Positions 36,603-45,805 of a stretch of 64,000 bases of DNA are shown piece after piece. The number at the start of each line of letters is the position of its first letter. The first letter of the stretch is position 1. The stretch covers positions 3,162,001 to 3,226,000 of the forward strand of contig NZ_CP108046.1 in assembly GCF_041435115.1 (NCBI RefSeq), given 5' to 3'. Origin of the DNA: Streptomyces sp. NBC_00289 (GTDB lineage: Bacteria; Actinomycetota; Actinomycetes; Streptomycetales; Streptomycetaceae). Both the position numbers and the translations under genes were made by a program. Under the pieces are notes generated by a model. That model searched no databases and had not been told where the DNA came from. It saw only the letters and a program-made list of their open reading frames with translations.

Positions 36603-36887
36603 CCCGGCCCCCTTCGGTTCATCGGTCGTACCCTGGTCATGGGTATACCTCGCGAGCACGCGCGCGTGCACCAAGGCAGTCACGCTGATGGACGCCGACG
36701 AGTCAAGTGGGTTCCGGTCGCGCCGGACTTCCGTTACCCGGCCGATACGCGGCCCGGCAACAAGTGCTACAACACGTGTCCGATTGCTATCGGATCGTGA
36801 TGCTCAGATTCCCCTCAGATGTAATGACGCTGGTCCGACGGGATCACTAGTGTCCTCCGCAACCGAGGAGGACGGAGCCCTAGAGCG
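36603..36887. promoter_or_regulatory. gluR–gluA divergent promoter region with inverted repeat
   Basis: The region between the divergent gluR and gluA starts contains TCCGAT-TGCT-ATCGGA, a perfect 6-bp inverted repeat at 36779–36794, about 93 bases before the gluA ATG. Nearby AT-richer words (AGATGTAATGACG at 36816–36828, CACTAGTGTCC at 36846–36856) may belong to the promoter. The repeat is a candidate site for GluR or another regulator. No gene present. Confidence 0.5.
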
Positions 36888-37664
36888 ATGACCGAAGTAT
36901 CGGTGGCCAAGGAAGACATGGCCGCGACCGGCGAACTGGTCGTCCTGAAGAGCGTCAACAAGCACTTCGGCGCGTTGCACGTACTCCAGGACATCGATCT
37001 GACGATCTCCCGCGGCGAGGTCGTCGTGGTCATCGGGCCCTCCGGGTCCGGGAAGTCCACCCTGTGCCGCACCATCAACCGTCTCGAGACGACCGACTCG
37101 GGCACGATCACGATCGACGGCAAGCCGCTGCCCCAGGAGGGCAAGGCGCTGGCCAGGCTGCGCGCCGACGTCGGAATGGTCTTCCAGTCCTTCAACCTCT
37201 TCGCGCACAAGACCGTGCTGGAGAACGTGATGCTGGGCCAGATCAAGGTCCGCAGGACCGACAAGAGCAAAGCCGAGGAGAAGGCCCGCGCCCTGCTCGA
37301 CCGGGTCGGCGTGGGCACGCAGGCCGACAAGTACCCGGCACAGCTCTCCGGCGGCCAGCAGCAGCGCGTCGCCATCGCGCGGGCGCTCGCCATGGATCCC
37401 AAGGTCATGCTCTTCGACGAGCCGACCTCGGCGCTCGACCCGGAGATGATCAACGAGGTGCTGGAGGTCATGCAGCAGCTCGCCCGTGACGGCATGACCA
37501 TGATCGTCGTCACCCATGAGATGGGTTTCGCCCGATCGGCTGCGAACCGAGTGGTGTTCATGGCTGACGGTCGCATCGTCGAAGAGGCTGTGCCGGACCA
37601 GTTCTTCAGCAATCCGCGCAGCGACCGTGCGAAGGACTTCCTCTCGAAGATCCTTCACCACTGA
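36888..37664 (+). CDS. gluA: Glutamate ABC transporter ATP-binding protein
   Basis: A 258-residue ATPase of polar amino-acid uptake transporters: Walker [10 protein letters not shown] (about 49–57), Q-loop FQSFNLF, signature LSGGQQQR, Walker [15 protein letters not shown] and switch His in VVTHEMG. First gene of gluABCD, which imports glutamate using the GluB lipoprotein and GluC/GluD channels. ATG 36888 is followed by a 15-residue lead; an internal ATG at 36918 is a less likely alternative. Divergent from gluRK. Confidence 0.94.
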   Translation: MTEVSVAKEDMAATGELVVLKSVNKHFGALHVLQDIDLTISRGEVVVVIGPSGSGKSTLCRTINRLETTDSGTITIDGKPLPQEGKALARLRADVGMVFQSFNLFAHKTVLENVMLGQIKVRRTDKSKAEEKARALLDRVGVGTQADKYPAQLSGGQQQRVAIARALAMDPKVMLFDEPTSALDPEMINEVLEVMQQLARDGMTMIVVTHEMGFARSAANRVVFMADGRIVEEAVPDQFFSNPRSDRAKDFLSKILHH

Positions 37665-37724
37665 CCGTCCGCCCCTTCCGTCTCCGACGGCCCGCATCCC
37701 TTCATCACCCAAAGGATGTTCAAC

Positions 37725-38567
37725 ATGAAGCTCCGCAAGGTCACCGCCGTCTCCGCCGCCGTGTTCGCCCTCGCCCTGTCCGCGACCGCGTGCGGTGGCG
37801 ACGACAGCAAGGACTCCGACTCGGGCTCCAGCGGTGGCGGCAAGATCAAGGTCGGCATCAAGTTCGACCAGCCGGGCCTCGGCCTGAAGCAGCCGGACGG
37901 GTCCTTCGCCGGCTTCGACGTGGACGTGGCGACCTACGTGGCCAAGCAGCTCGGCTACAAGCCCGACCAGATCGAGTTCGTCGAGACCAAGAGCGCCGAC
38001 CGTGAGAACGCGCTCGCCCGCGGCGACGTGAAGTTCATCGCGGCCACCTACTCGATCAACGACGAGCGCAAGCAGAAGGTCGACTTCGCCGGCCCCTACC
38101 TGCTGGCCCACCAGGACCTGCTGGTCAAGAAAGACTCGGACATCACCAAGGCCACGGACCTCAACGGCAAGAAGCTGTGTTCCGTGACCGGTTCCACCTC
38201 GGCGCAGAACATCCACGACAAGATCGCCCCGAAGGCCCAGCTGAAGGAGTACAGCGGCTACTCGGAGTGCATCGCCGCCCTGCAGAGCGGCGCCGTCGAC
38301 GCGGTGACCACGGACGACTCGATCCTCGCGGGCTTCGCCGCGCAGGACAAGTACAAGGGTCAGTTCAAGCTCGCCGGTCTCAAGCTGAGCAACGAGAACT
38401 ACGGCGTCGGCGTCAAGAAGGGCGACACCGCGACCGTGAACAAGATCAACGCCGCCCTCGAGAAGATGGTCAGCGACGGCGCGTGGCAGAAGGCGGTCGA
38501 CACGAACTTCGGCCCGGCGAACTACAAGAGCGAGCCCGCGCCGAAGATCGGCAACATCGTCCCGTAG
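37725..38567 (+). CDS. gluB: Glutamate-binding lipoprotein
   Basis: A 280-residue extracellular binding protein. MKLRKVTAVSAAVFALALSA precedes the lipobox LSATAC, then a Ser/Gly/Asp linker and the family-3 solute-binding fold (IKVGIKFDQPGLGLKQPDGS, GFDVDVATYVAKQLGY, ADRENALARGDVKFIAATYS, GSTSAQNIHDKI, NENYGVGVKKGD). ATG 37725 with AAAGG ten bases upstream is preferred over ATG 37716, which overlaps that site. It delivers glutamate to GluC/GluD. Spacing of 60 bases from gluA fits an operon. Confidence 0.93.
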   Translation: MKLRKVTAVSAAVFALALSATACGGDDSKDSDSGSSGGGKIKVGIKFDQPGLGLKQPDGSFAGFDVDVATYVAKQLGYKPDQIEFVETKSADRENALARGDVKFIAATYSINDERKQKVDFAGPYLLAHQDLLVKKDSDITKATDLNGKKLCSVTGSTSAQNIHDKIAPKAQLKEYSGYSECIAALQSGAVDAVTTDDSILAGFAAQDKYKGQFKLAGLKLSNENYGVGVKKGDTATVNKINAALEKMVSDGAWQKAVDTNFGPANYKSEPAPKIGNIVP

Positions 38568-38684
38568 CGCGGGGCTCCGGCCAAGCAAGCGCAGGATTCC
38601 ATGGGGCGCTGCCGCCCGTCGCGATCGGGGCGGCGGCGCCCCATGCCCTCCACGTACGCCACACACCCGGAAGCGCGGGAGATC

Positions 38685-39353
38685 GTGTTCGACTTTCTTG
38701 ATGGTTACGACGTCCTCGGGGCGTTCTGGATGACGGTGAAACTCACCGCCCTCTCCGCCCTCGGCTCCCTGGTCTGGGGCACCCTGCTGGCCGCGATGCG
38801 GGTCAGCCCGGTCCCGCTCCTGCGCGGGTTCGGCACCGCCTATGTGAACATCGTCCGGAACATCCCCCTGACCGTCATCATCGTCTTCTCCTCGCTCGGT
38901 CTGGCCGACATCTTCGGCGTCACGATGGGCGCGGCCGACGACTTCAAGGTGCAGGGCTTCCGCCTGGCGGTGCTCGGCCTCGTCGGCTACACCTCCGCCT
39001 TCGTGTGCGAGGCGGTCCGCTCCGGCATCAACACCGTGCCCGTCGGGCAGGCCGAGGCGGCACGCGCCATCGGGCTGAGCTTCAGCCAGGTGCTGCGGCT
39101 GATCATCCTGCCGCAGGCCTTCCGCGCGGTCATCGGCCCGCTGGCCAACGTCCTGATCGCGCTGACCAAGAACACCACCGTGGCGGCCGCGATCGGTGTC
39201 GCCGAGGCAGCCACCCTGATGAAGAAGATGATCGAGAACGAGGCCCAGACGCTCGCCATCGGCGCGGTCTTCGCCTTCGGGTTCGTGGTACTGACTCTGC
39301 CGACCGGGCTGCTCCTCGGCTGGCTGAGCAAGCGACTGGCGGTGAAGCGATGA
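38685..39353 (+). CDS. gluC: Glutamate ABC transporter permease
   Basis: A 222-residue integral membrane protein with about five helices and the ABC permease EAA loop (QAEAARAIGLSFSQVLRLIILPQA). GTG 38685 (MFDFLDGYDVLGAFWMTVKL) matches the usual start and has GGGAG just upstream; a frame from 38601 would add 28 unlikely residues. Its stop overlaps gluD (ATGA), so the two channel subunits are translationally coupled and should form a heterodimer. Confidence 0.9.
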   Translation: MFDFLDGYDVLGAFWMTVKLTALSALGSLVWGTLLAAMRVSPVPLLRGFGTAYVNIVRNIPLTVIIVFSSLGLADIFGVTMGAADDFKVQGFRLAVLGLVGYTSAFVCEAVRSGINTVPVGQAEAARAIGLSFSQVLRLIILPQAFRAVIGPLANVLIALTKNTTVAAAIGVAEAATLMKKMIENEAQTLAIGAVFAFGFVVLTLPTGLLLGWLSKRLAVKR

Positions 39354-40255
39354 GCTCCGTTCTCTACGACACTCCCGGCCCCCGCGCCAAGCGGCGCTAT
39401 GTGCTCTTCTCGCTGGGCTTCGCCGTCCTGTTCGCCCTGTTCCTGTGGTGGATCTGGCAGACCATGGACGACAAGGGCCAGCTGAAGTGGGCCCTGTGGG
39501 AGCCCTTCACCACCTCGCAGGCCTGGACGACCTATCTGCTGCCGGGCCTCGTCAACACGCTGAAGGCCGCGGCGATCTCCATGGTGATCGCCCTGCCGCT
39601 GGGCGCGGTCTTCGGCATCGCGCGCCTCTCCGACCACCGCTGGGTGAGGGGCACGGCGGGCACAATCGTCGAGTTCTTCCGCTCGATCCCGGTGCTGCTG
39701 CTGATGCTCTTCGCCAACGAGCTCTACGTCCGCTCCACGGACGTCAGCAGCGAGGACCGGCCGCTCTACGCGGTCGTCACCGGCCTGGTCCTCTACAACG
39801 CCTCGGTCCTGGCCGAGATCGTCCGCGCCGGCATCCTCTCCCTGCCCAAGGGACAGTCGGAGGCCGCGATGGCGGTCGGGCTGCGCAAGGGCCAGACGAT
39901 GAGCAGCATCCTGCTGCCGCAGGCCGTCACGGCCATGCTGCCGGCCATCGTGAGCCAGCTCGTCGTCATCGTGAAGGACACCGCGCTGGGCGGCGTGATG
40001 CTCGCCTATCCCGAGTTGCTCAACGAGCGCAGCACGCTGGCGGCCAACTACGCCAACGTCGTCCCCAGCTTCATCGTGGTGGGGATCATCTTCATCATCC
40101 TGAACTTCATCCTCACCAGCTTCGCCAGCTGGCTCGAGGCGCGGCTGCGGCGCAGCAAGAAGAGCACGGGCGCGGTCCTCAGCGAGGACACGGTGGAAGT
40201 CAACCCCGCGGCGGTGCGCGGCGGCTTCGGGTCCGGTGCCGGCGGCGGGATCTGA
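39350..40255 (+). CDS. gluD: Glutamate ABC transporter permease
   Basis: A 301-residue permease, longer than GluC, with an N-terminal helix (YVLFSLGFAVLFALFLWWIW), then the core TLKAAAISMVIALPLGAVFG and the EAA loop QSEAAMAVGLRKGQTMSSILLPQAV split as usual. The C-terminal 40 residues are polar (RRSKKSTGAVLSEDTVEV) and cytosolic. ATG 39350 overlaps gluC. Followed after 24 bases by a strong terminator, so it is the last gene of the operon. Confidence 0.93.
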   Translation: MSSVLYDTPGPRAKRRYVLFSLGFAVLFALFLWWIWQTMDDKGQLKWALWEPFTTSQAWTTYLLPGLVNTLKAAAISMVIALPLGAVFGIARLSDHRWVRGTAGTIVEFFRSIPVLLLMLFANELYVRSTDVSSEDRPLYAVVTGLVLYNASVLAEIVRAGILSLPKGQSEAAMAVGLRKGQTMSSILLPQAVTAMLPAIVSQLVVIVKDTALGGVMLAYPELLNERSTLAANYANVVPSFIVVGIIFIILNFILTSFASWLEARLRRSKKSTGAVLSEDTVEVNPAAVRGGFGSGAGGGI

Positions 40256-40278
40256 TGATCAGTCAAGTGACATGAGAC

Positions 40279-40312
40279 ACGGAGGCAGTGGCATGATCGC
40301 CACTGCCTCCGT
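40279..40312 (+). terminator. Terminator of gluABCD
   Basis: Perfect 14-bp arms ACGGAGGCAGTGGC (40279–40292) and GCCACTGCCTCCGT (40299–40312) around ATGATC; the flanks GTCAAG and CTTGAC can extend the stem. Twenty-four bases after the gluD stop. Confidence 0.93.
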
Positions 40313-40428
40313 CGCTTGACGCAAGCAGCGGCAATGGGTTGCATACGTTCTGTGATCGTGCACCCTGCTCCAACTTCCTGTTCACCCACGTCCCACCGGA
40401 CGTCACCGCGGGCAGGGGGCGCCGCGCC

Positions 40429-42075
40429 GTGGACCCGGTGATCGTCGTCGGGGCGGGGCCCGTCGGGCTCACGCTCGCCCTCGCGCTGGCACGCCAGGAG
40501 GTGCCGTGCGTCGTCCTCGACGAGGGCCCGGGCAAGGACGAACCCCGCCCGGCCCGAACCGTCGTCCTGCGCGAGGACACCGCCGCCCTCGTCGAGCGGC
40601 TGACGGGCGTGTCACTCGCGGAGGCCGGCTCCCGCTGGGCCGGATGGCGGTCGATGCGCCGCAAACAGGTGATGCGCGAGATCACGTTCGACGTCACGGA
40701 CCCGGGCGCACCGCACACCGACCCCGTCACCTCCCCGCACACCGACCCCGCGCCCCTGCACATCGCCCAGCACGTGCTGACCGGGATCCTGCGCGGGGCG
40801 CTGGCCGCCGAGCGGCTCGTCAAGGTCGCCGTGAACAGCCGGCTCGACGCGGTCGAGCAGGAGCCCTCGGGCGTCACCGCCCACACCCGCGGCCCCAACG
40901 GCACCTGGTGGCGCGGTAGTTATCTGGTCGGCTGCGACGGCCCGCGCTCGACCGTGCGCAAGCTCCAGGACATCCGCTTCCCGGGCCGTACGGCGGTGGA
41001 GCGCCACGCCGTCGCCGCCCTGCGCACGGAGCTCCCCTGGCCCGGCGAGGCCTTGCTCCACCGGATGCCGCCGTGGCGGACAGCAGGCCCGTCGGCCGGG
41101 GAGGTCACCGGGCGCCCGCTGCCCGACGGCGTGTGGCGCCTGGACTGGCTGCTGCCGCCGGGCAAGGACCTGGTCACGCCCGAGCTGCTGGTGTCCCGCA
41201 TCCGGGAGACGCTGGCGGGCTGGAGCGGGGGGACCACACCGCCGTACGAACTCCTCGACACCGGCGTGCACACCGTGCACCACCGGCTGGCCCGGCGCTG
41301 GCGCGTGGGCCGGGTCTTTCTGGCCGGGGACGCGGCCCATCTGCTCGGTGCGCTCGGCACCCAGGGGCTCGACGAAGGGCTGCGGGACGCCGACAACCTC
41401 GCCTGGAAACTGGCCCTGACCTGGCACCACGGGCCGCACGAGGCACTCCTCGACAGTTACCAGGCGGAGCGCCGCGCGATCGTCGCCGGGCGGCTGCGCG
41501 CCGCCGACCAGGCGCTGCCCGTGCTGCGGGGCAGTGGAGGCCCCCTGTCGTACGTCCGCGGCTCCGCCAAGGGCAACGACGCGCTGTTCGCGGACGGTCA
41601 CCTGGGGCGCGGCGTCCTGGGCACGCCGGGGGCGTACGCCGACTCGCCGCTCGCACCCCAAGACCTCGAGGGTGAGACCCCCGTGGACACCCTGCCCGGC
41701 GCCCCGGTCACGGACGTGCGGGTCACGGCGGAGGACGGCTCCTTCGTACCGCTGCGGGACCGGCTCGGCCGCGGCGCGCTGCTCGTGGTGCTGATCGCGC
41801 CGGGCACCGGCGTGTGGGAGCGCAAGCACTGGGTGACCGCCGGCATCATGCCCCGGCTCGCGGCAGCCGTCACAGCCCTGCCGCACCCCGCCGAACTGCT
41901 GGTCGCCGAGACCTACCCCGGAGCCGCCCCGCACACCGTCCTGCTCGTCCGGCCCGACGGTCACCTCGTCACGGCGCTCACCGGCGTACGCCCGGCCGAT
42001 CTGTACGCGGCGGCGGAGGCCACCCTCGGCGGACCGGCCATGACCGGGGCGGAGGCTACCGCCGGTTCCCACTGA
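40429..42075 (+). CDS. FAD-dependent aromatic monooxygenase (PHBH/TetX-like)
   Basis: A 548-residue flavoprotein hydroxylase. N-terminal FAD fold PVIVVGAGPVGLTLALAL with VVLDEG; middle YLVGCDGPRSTVRKL; second FAD motif FLAGDAAHLLGALGTQGLD with LRDADNLAWKLAL; C-terminal thioredoxin-like domain (GALLVVLIAPGTGVWE). These are group A monooxygenases that hydroxylate aromatic or polyketide substrates with NADPH and oxygen. GTG 40429 is preferred (GGGGG about ten bases upstream). The N-terminal GXGXXG is intact. It stands alone between the glu operon terminator and the cysteine dioxygenase promoter; substrate unknown. Confidence 0.88.
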   Translation: MDPVIVVGAGPVGLTLALALARQEVPCVVLDEGPGKDEPRPARTVVLREDTAALVERLTGVSLAEAGSRWAGWRSMRRKQVMREITFDVTDPGAPHTDPVTSPHTDPAPLHIAQHVLTGILRGALAAERLVKVAVNSRLDAVEQEPSGVTAHTRGPNGTWWRGSYLVGCDGPRSTVRKLQDIRFPGRTAVERHAVAALRTELPWPGEALLHRMPPWRTAGPSAGEVTGRPLPDGVWRLDWLLPPGKDLVTPELLVSRIRETLAGWSGGTTPPYELLDTGVHTVHHRLARRWRVGRVFLAGDAAHLLGALGTQGLDEGLRDADNLAWKLALTWHHGPHEALLDSYQAERRAIVAGRLRAADQALPVLRGSGGPLSYVRGSAKGNDALFADGHLGRGVLGTPGAYADSPLAPQDLEGETPVDTLPGAPVTDVRVTAEDGSFVPLRDRLGRGALLVVLIAPGTGVWERKHWVTAGIMPRLAAAVTALPHPAELLVAETYPGAAPHTVLLVRPDGHLVTALTGVRPADLYAAAEATLGGPAMTGAEATAGSH

Positions 42076-42121
42076 ACCGCCCTACTCACCGTCACCGGAC
42101 TGTCCACATAGTGACGGTGAG

Positions 42122-42150
42122 TTGACCGGTTTCCGCCACCATGGTGTACT
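42122..42150 (+). promoter_or_regulatory. Sigma-70-like promoter for a leaderless leader ORF
   Basis: TTGACC at 42122–42127 and TGTACT at 42145–42150 are separated by exactly 17 bases. Seven bases after the -10 box lies the GTG (42158) of a 28-codon frame, so transcription is predicted to begin at or next to the start codon, giving a leaderless mRNA for the leader peptide upstream of cysteine dioxygenase. Confidence 0.75.
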
Positions 42151-42157
42151 CCGGATC

Positions 42158-42244
42158 GTGACCGACACCTGTGTGCGCCTGTGGCGGAGGGTCCATATGG
42201 ACCTCGTCCGCTATGCGGGCTGCGTGTGTCGCCCGTCCTGCTGA
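42158..42244 (+). CDS. Cysteine-rich leader peptide (putative attenuator)
   Basis: A 28-codon frame from GTG 42158 to TGA 42242. It begins MTDTCVRLWRR and ends VRYAGCVCRPSC, with four cysteines, three of them in the last eight codons including the final codon. No ribosome site precedes it, but the promoter places the transcript start at the GTG. Actinobacteria are known to place Cys-rich leader ORFs, often leaderless, before sulfur-metabolism genes, where stalling at Cys codons controls the next gene. The downstream genes here encode cysteine dioxygenase and a rhodanese. Function inferred. Confidence 0.7.
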   Translation: MTDTCVRLWRRVHMDLVRYAGCVCRPSC

Positions 42245-42328
42245 ATTCGCATCCCTCTCCTTTTCTTGGCCCGCGCGCCGCTTTCCTGCTGCCGCGCGTG
42301 CTCGCGAACGCTCCTCAGGACGGTGCCC

Positions 42329-42856
42329 GTGTCTTCATCCCCCGCTGTGTCCGTCGCGGTTTCCGCGCCGACCCAGGCCGACCTCCTCGACTTCGTACGG
42401 CGTACGGCCGCCGACACCGAACTCGTCTCCTCACTCCCGCTCGACCCCGAGGGCCGCACCTGGGTACGGCTGGAGGGGCCCGGCGGCAGCGAGGCCTGGC
42501 TGATCGGCTGGCCCCCCGGCACGGGCACCGGCTGGCACGACCACGCCGAGTCGGTCGGCGCCTTCATCACCGCGACGGGTGAGCTCAAGGAGAACTCGCT
42601 CGCCGCCCGGCTGCCCGCCGACGGCTGGAAGACCCTGGAGCTCAGCGACGGCGTGGACCGCGAACGCCGACTGCCGCCCGGCAAGGGGCGCGCCTTCGGC
42701 CGGCACCACGTGCACGAGGTGCTCAACGAGTCCCCCGACCGCCACGCCGTCTCCGTCCACGCCTACTACCCACCCCTGCCGCAGATCCGCCGCTACAGCC
42801 GCAGCGGCCCGATCCTGCGCCTGGAGCAGGTCGAACGCCCGGAGGACTGGCAGTGA
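42329..42856 (+). CDS. Cysteine dioxygenase family protein
   Basis: A 175-residue cupin that oxidises cysteine to cysteine sulfinate with non-haem iron. The metal motif is clear: GTGWHDHAESVGAFI (two His, then family residues) and a third His in GRHHVHEVLN; the C-terminus SVHAYYPPLPQIRRY is typical. Start is uncertain: GTG 42329 has AGGACG seven bases upstream; GTG 42323 is in frame, and the frame opens further to 42266. It follows the Cys-rich leader by 84 bases and overlaps the rhodanese gene (GTGA), so the unit oxidises cysteine and handles its sulfur. Expected to be induced when cysteine is plentiful. Confidence 0.88.
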   Translation: MSSSPAVSVAVSAPTQADLLDFVRRTAADTELVSSLPLDPEGRTWVRLEGPGGSEAWLIGWPPGTGTGWHDHAESVGAFITATGELKENSLAARLPADGWKTLELSDGVDRERRLPPGKGRAFGRHHVHEVLNESPDRHAVSVHAYYPPLPQIRRYSRSGPILRLEQVERPEDWQ

Positions 42857-43455
42857 GCGGCGCGAGCCGACGACCGGCGACAACAGCGAGCGGACCGGGC
42901 GAGCAGCGCGTGCCGGCAAGCGGCCGCGACGACCAGGTGACGGTAGTGAGCCAGAGGAACGGACGCCCGGTGGCGGCGACTGACGCAGAGACGGCGGGCG
43001 CCACCGGCGGCCCGGCGGCGGCGGTCGGCGGTGGAGGTGAACCTCCGGTGGCGGCGAGCGGCGTGGGCGAACCGCCGTCGGGGATCGACGACTTGCTGGA
43101 CCGGGTGCGCGCGGGCTACGAGCGGATCGAGCCGGGGGAGGCGTACGCGGCCGCTCAGCGCGGTGAGGCGCTCCTCGTCGACATCCGCTACGCGGCCCTG
43201 CGTGAGCGCGACGGCCTCGTTCCCGGCGCCCTCGTCGTCGAGCGCAACGAGCTGGAATGGCGCCTCGACCCGCGGGGCAGCCACCGCGCTCCCGAGGCGA
43301 CGAGCCACGACCTGCGCGTCGTCGTGATCTGCAACGAGGGATACGCCTCCAGCCTCGCCGCCGCGTCCCTGCACCAGTTGGGGCTGCATCGGGCCACCGA
43401 CCTGGTCGGCGGCTTCCAGGCGTGGAAGGCGGCGGGGCTGCCGGTGGCGTCGTAG
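42853..43455 (+). CDS. Rhodanese-domain sulfurtransferase
   Basis: A 200-residue protein: an 80-residue Gly/Ala-rich disordered start followed by one rhodanese domain (ALLVDIRYAALRERDGLVPG, VVVICNEGYASSLAAASLHQ, DLVGGFQAWKAAGLPVA) with active-site Cys in the ICNEGYAS loop. It can move persulfide or sulfite-linked sulfur, matching coupling to cysteine dioxygenase (GTG 42853 overlaps that gene's TGA). An internal start nearer the domain is possible. Ends five bases from convergent recX. Confidence 0.86.
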   Translation: MSGASRRPATTASGPGEQRVPASGRDDQVTVVSQRNGRPVAATDAETAGATGGPAAAVGGGGEPPVAASGVGEPPSGIDDLLDRVRAGYERIEPGEAYAAAQRGEALLVDIRYAALRERDGLVPGALVVERNELEWRLDPRGSHRAPEATSHDLRVVVICNEGYASSLAAASLHQLGLHRATDLVGGFQAWKAAGLPVAS

Positions 43456-43460
43456 CCGAG

Positions 43461-44327
43461 TCAGAACCCGCCGTCCCCGAGGTGCTCCGTGTCCTCGCCC
43501 TCCTGCTCCAGTGCCTGCCGGACCACGCGCAGGGCCAAGCCCTCGGAGTAGCCCTTGCGGGCGAGCATGCCGGCGAGGCGGCGCAGCCTCTTGTCACGGT
43601 CGAGGCCCCGGGTGGAGCGCAGCTTGCGGGCGACGAGCTCTCGCGCCGTCGCCTCCTCCTGTTCGGAGTCGAGCTGCGAGACGGCCACGTCGATCAGCGT
43701 GGAGTCGACACCTTTGGTCCGCAGTTCCTGTGCCAGCGCGCGCCTGGCCAGTCCCCGGCCGTGGTGCCGGGACTCCACCCAGGCTTCCGCGAAGGCCCCG
43801 TCGTTGATCAGGCCGACCTCCTCGAACCGCGACAGCACTTCTTCGGCCGCGTCCTCCGGAATCTCCCGCTTGCGCAGCGCGTCCGCGAGTTGCTTCCGCG
43901 TGCGCGGGGTCCCGGTGAGCAGGCGCAGGCAGATCGCCCGTGCCCGCTCGACCGGGTCCCCTGGGGGCTCCCCCTTCTCGGCCCTCGACGAGGAGGAGGG
44001 GCCTCCGTCCTCACCGGACGGTTCCCCGAAGTCACGTCGCCGACGCCCCCGCCCACCACGTGGGCCGCCCTCGCCGCGTGACCTACGGTCCCCACGGAGC
44101 CGATCGCCACTGCCCGCCCCCTCCTCGGGGTACAGGCCGGAGGCTTCGTCACCGTGGTGCCGTCCGGCGTCTTCCTCCGGGCGGCGGTCCGCCGCTTCAC
44201 CGCGGCTCGAGCCGCCGTCGGGCCCACCGCCGCCGTCCCGGGCGAAGCCCCCGCGCTCTTCGCTCCCCCGCTCCTGCGGGGCACCCGGGTAGGCGGTGTA
44301 CTCGGCCCAGTCGGTTCGCCGTGTCAC
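43461..44327 (-). CDS. recX: Recombination regulator RecX
   Basis: A 288-residue modulator that binds RecA filaments and limits recombination. The three-repeat helical RecX core starts near residue 124 (DPVERARAICLRLLTGTPRT) and includes LADALRKREIPEDAAEEVLSR, FAEAWVESRHHGRGLARRALAQEL and ARELVARKLRSTRGLDRDKR. The first 120 residues are Arg/Gly/Glu-rich and low-complexity, longer than in most bacteria though usual for Streptomyces. GTG 44327 lies three bases after the recA stop, so expression depends on recA read-through. Confidence 0.93.
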   Translation of the reverse strand: MTRRTDWAEYTAYPGAPQERGSEERGGFARDGGGGPDGGSSRGEAADRRPEEDAGRHHGDEASGLYPEEGAGSGDRLRGDRRSRGEGGPRGGRGRRRRDFGEPSGEDGGPSSSSRAEKGEPPGDPVERARAICLRLLTGTPRTRKQLADALRKREIPEDAAEEVLSRFEEVGLINDGAFAEAWVESRHHGRGLARRALAQELRTKGVDSTLIDVAVSQLDSEQEEATARELVARKLRSTRGLDRDKRLRRLAGMLARKGYSEGLALRVVRQALEQEGEDTEHLGDGGF

Positions 44328-44330
44328 GGA

Positions 44331-45458
<1,128 letters not shown>

Positions 45459-45622
45459 GGGTTCCACCCGATTTGCTTGAGTCGATCGCTTCACGTCAAA
45501 GACGCTAACGCCTGCCACTGACAATGGGCCCCGACGCCCGTCCGGCCTGTGGATAACTCGGGCGCAGCTCCGGCGAAACCGTGGCGAAACGCCCACCGGG
45601 AGCCTTGCCGGAGCCTCCATAA

Positions 45623-45634
45623 GAATGGATGTTC
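45623..45634 (-). promoter_or_regulatory. LexA (SOS) box within the recA promoter
   Basis: On the minus strand this is GAACATCCATTC, an SOS-box form previously described upstream of Streptomyces recA. The -35 TTGACA (minus strand, 45648–45643) precedes it and a -10-like TCTTAT follows, so bound LexA would cover the promoter. The rest of the 347-base gap between recA and the divergent membrane protein gene shows no gene; the recA leader is about 160 bases long. Confidence 0.88.
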
Positions 45635-45805
45635 GATTTTCGTGTCAAGCGCACCACGCGGCACCTCCGAGACTACGTCCGCCATCCGACAACGAGCCGG
45701 ATTCCCCACGCCCCACCGGCTGTCGCCCCGCTACTCCCCGCGGCGTACAGCGGGTGACTCCGACCGGACGACGACGGCACCAGGCGTTTCGGCGACGCTC
45801 TGACC

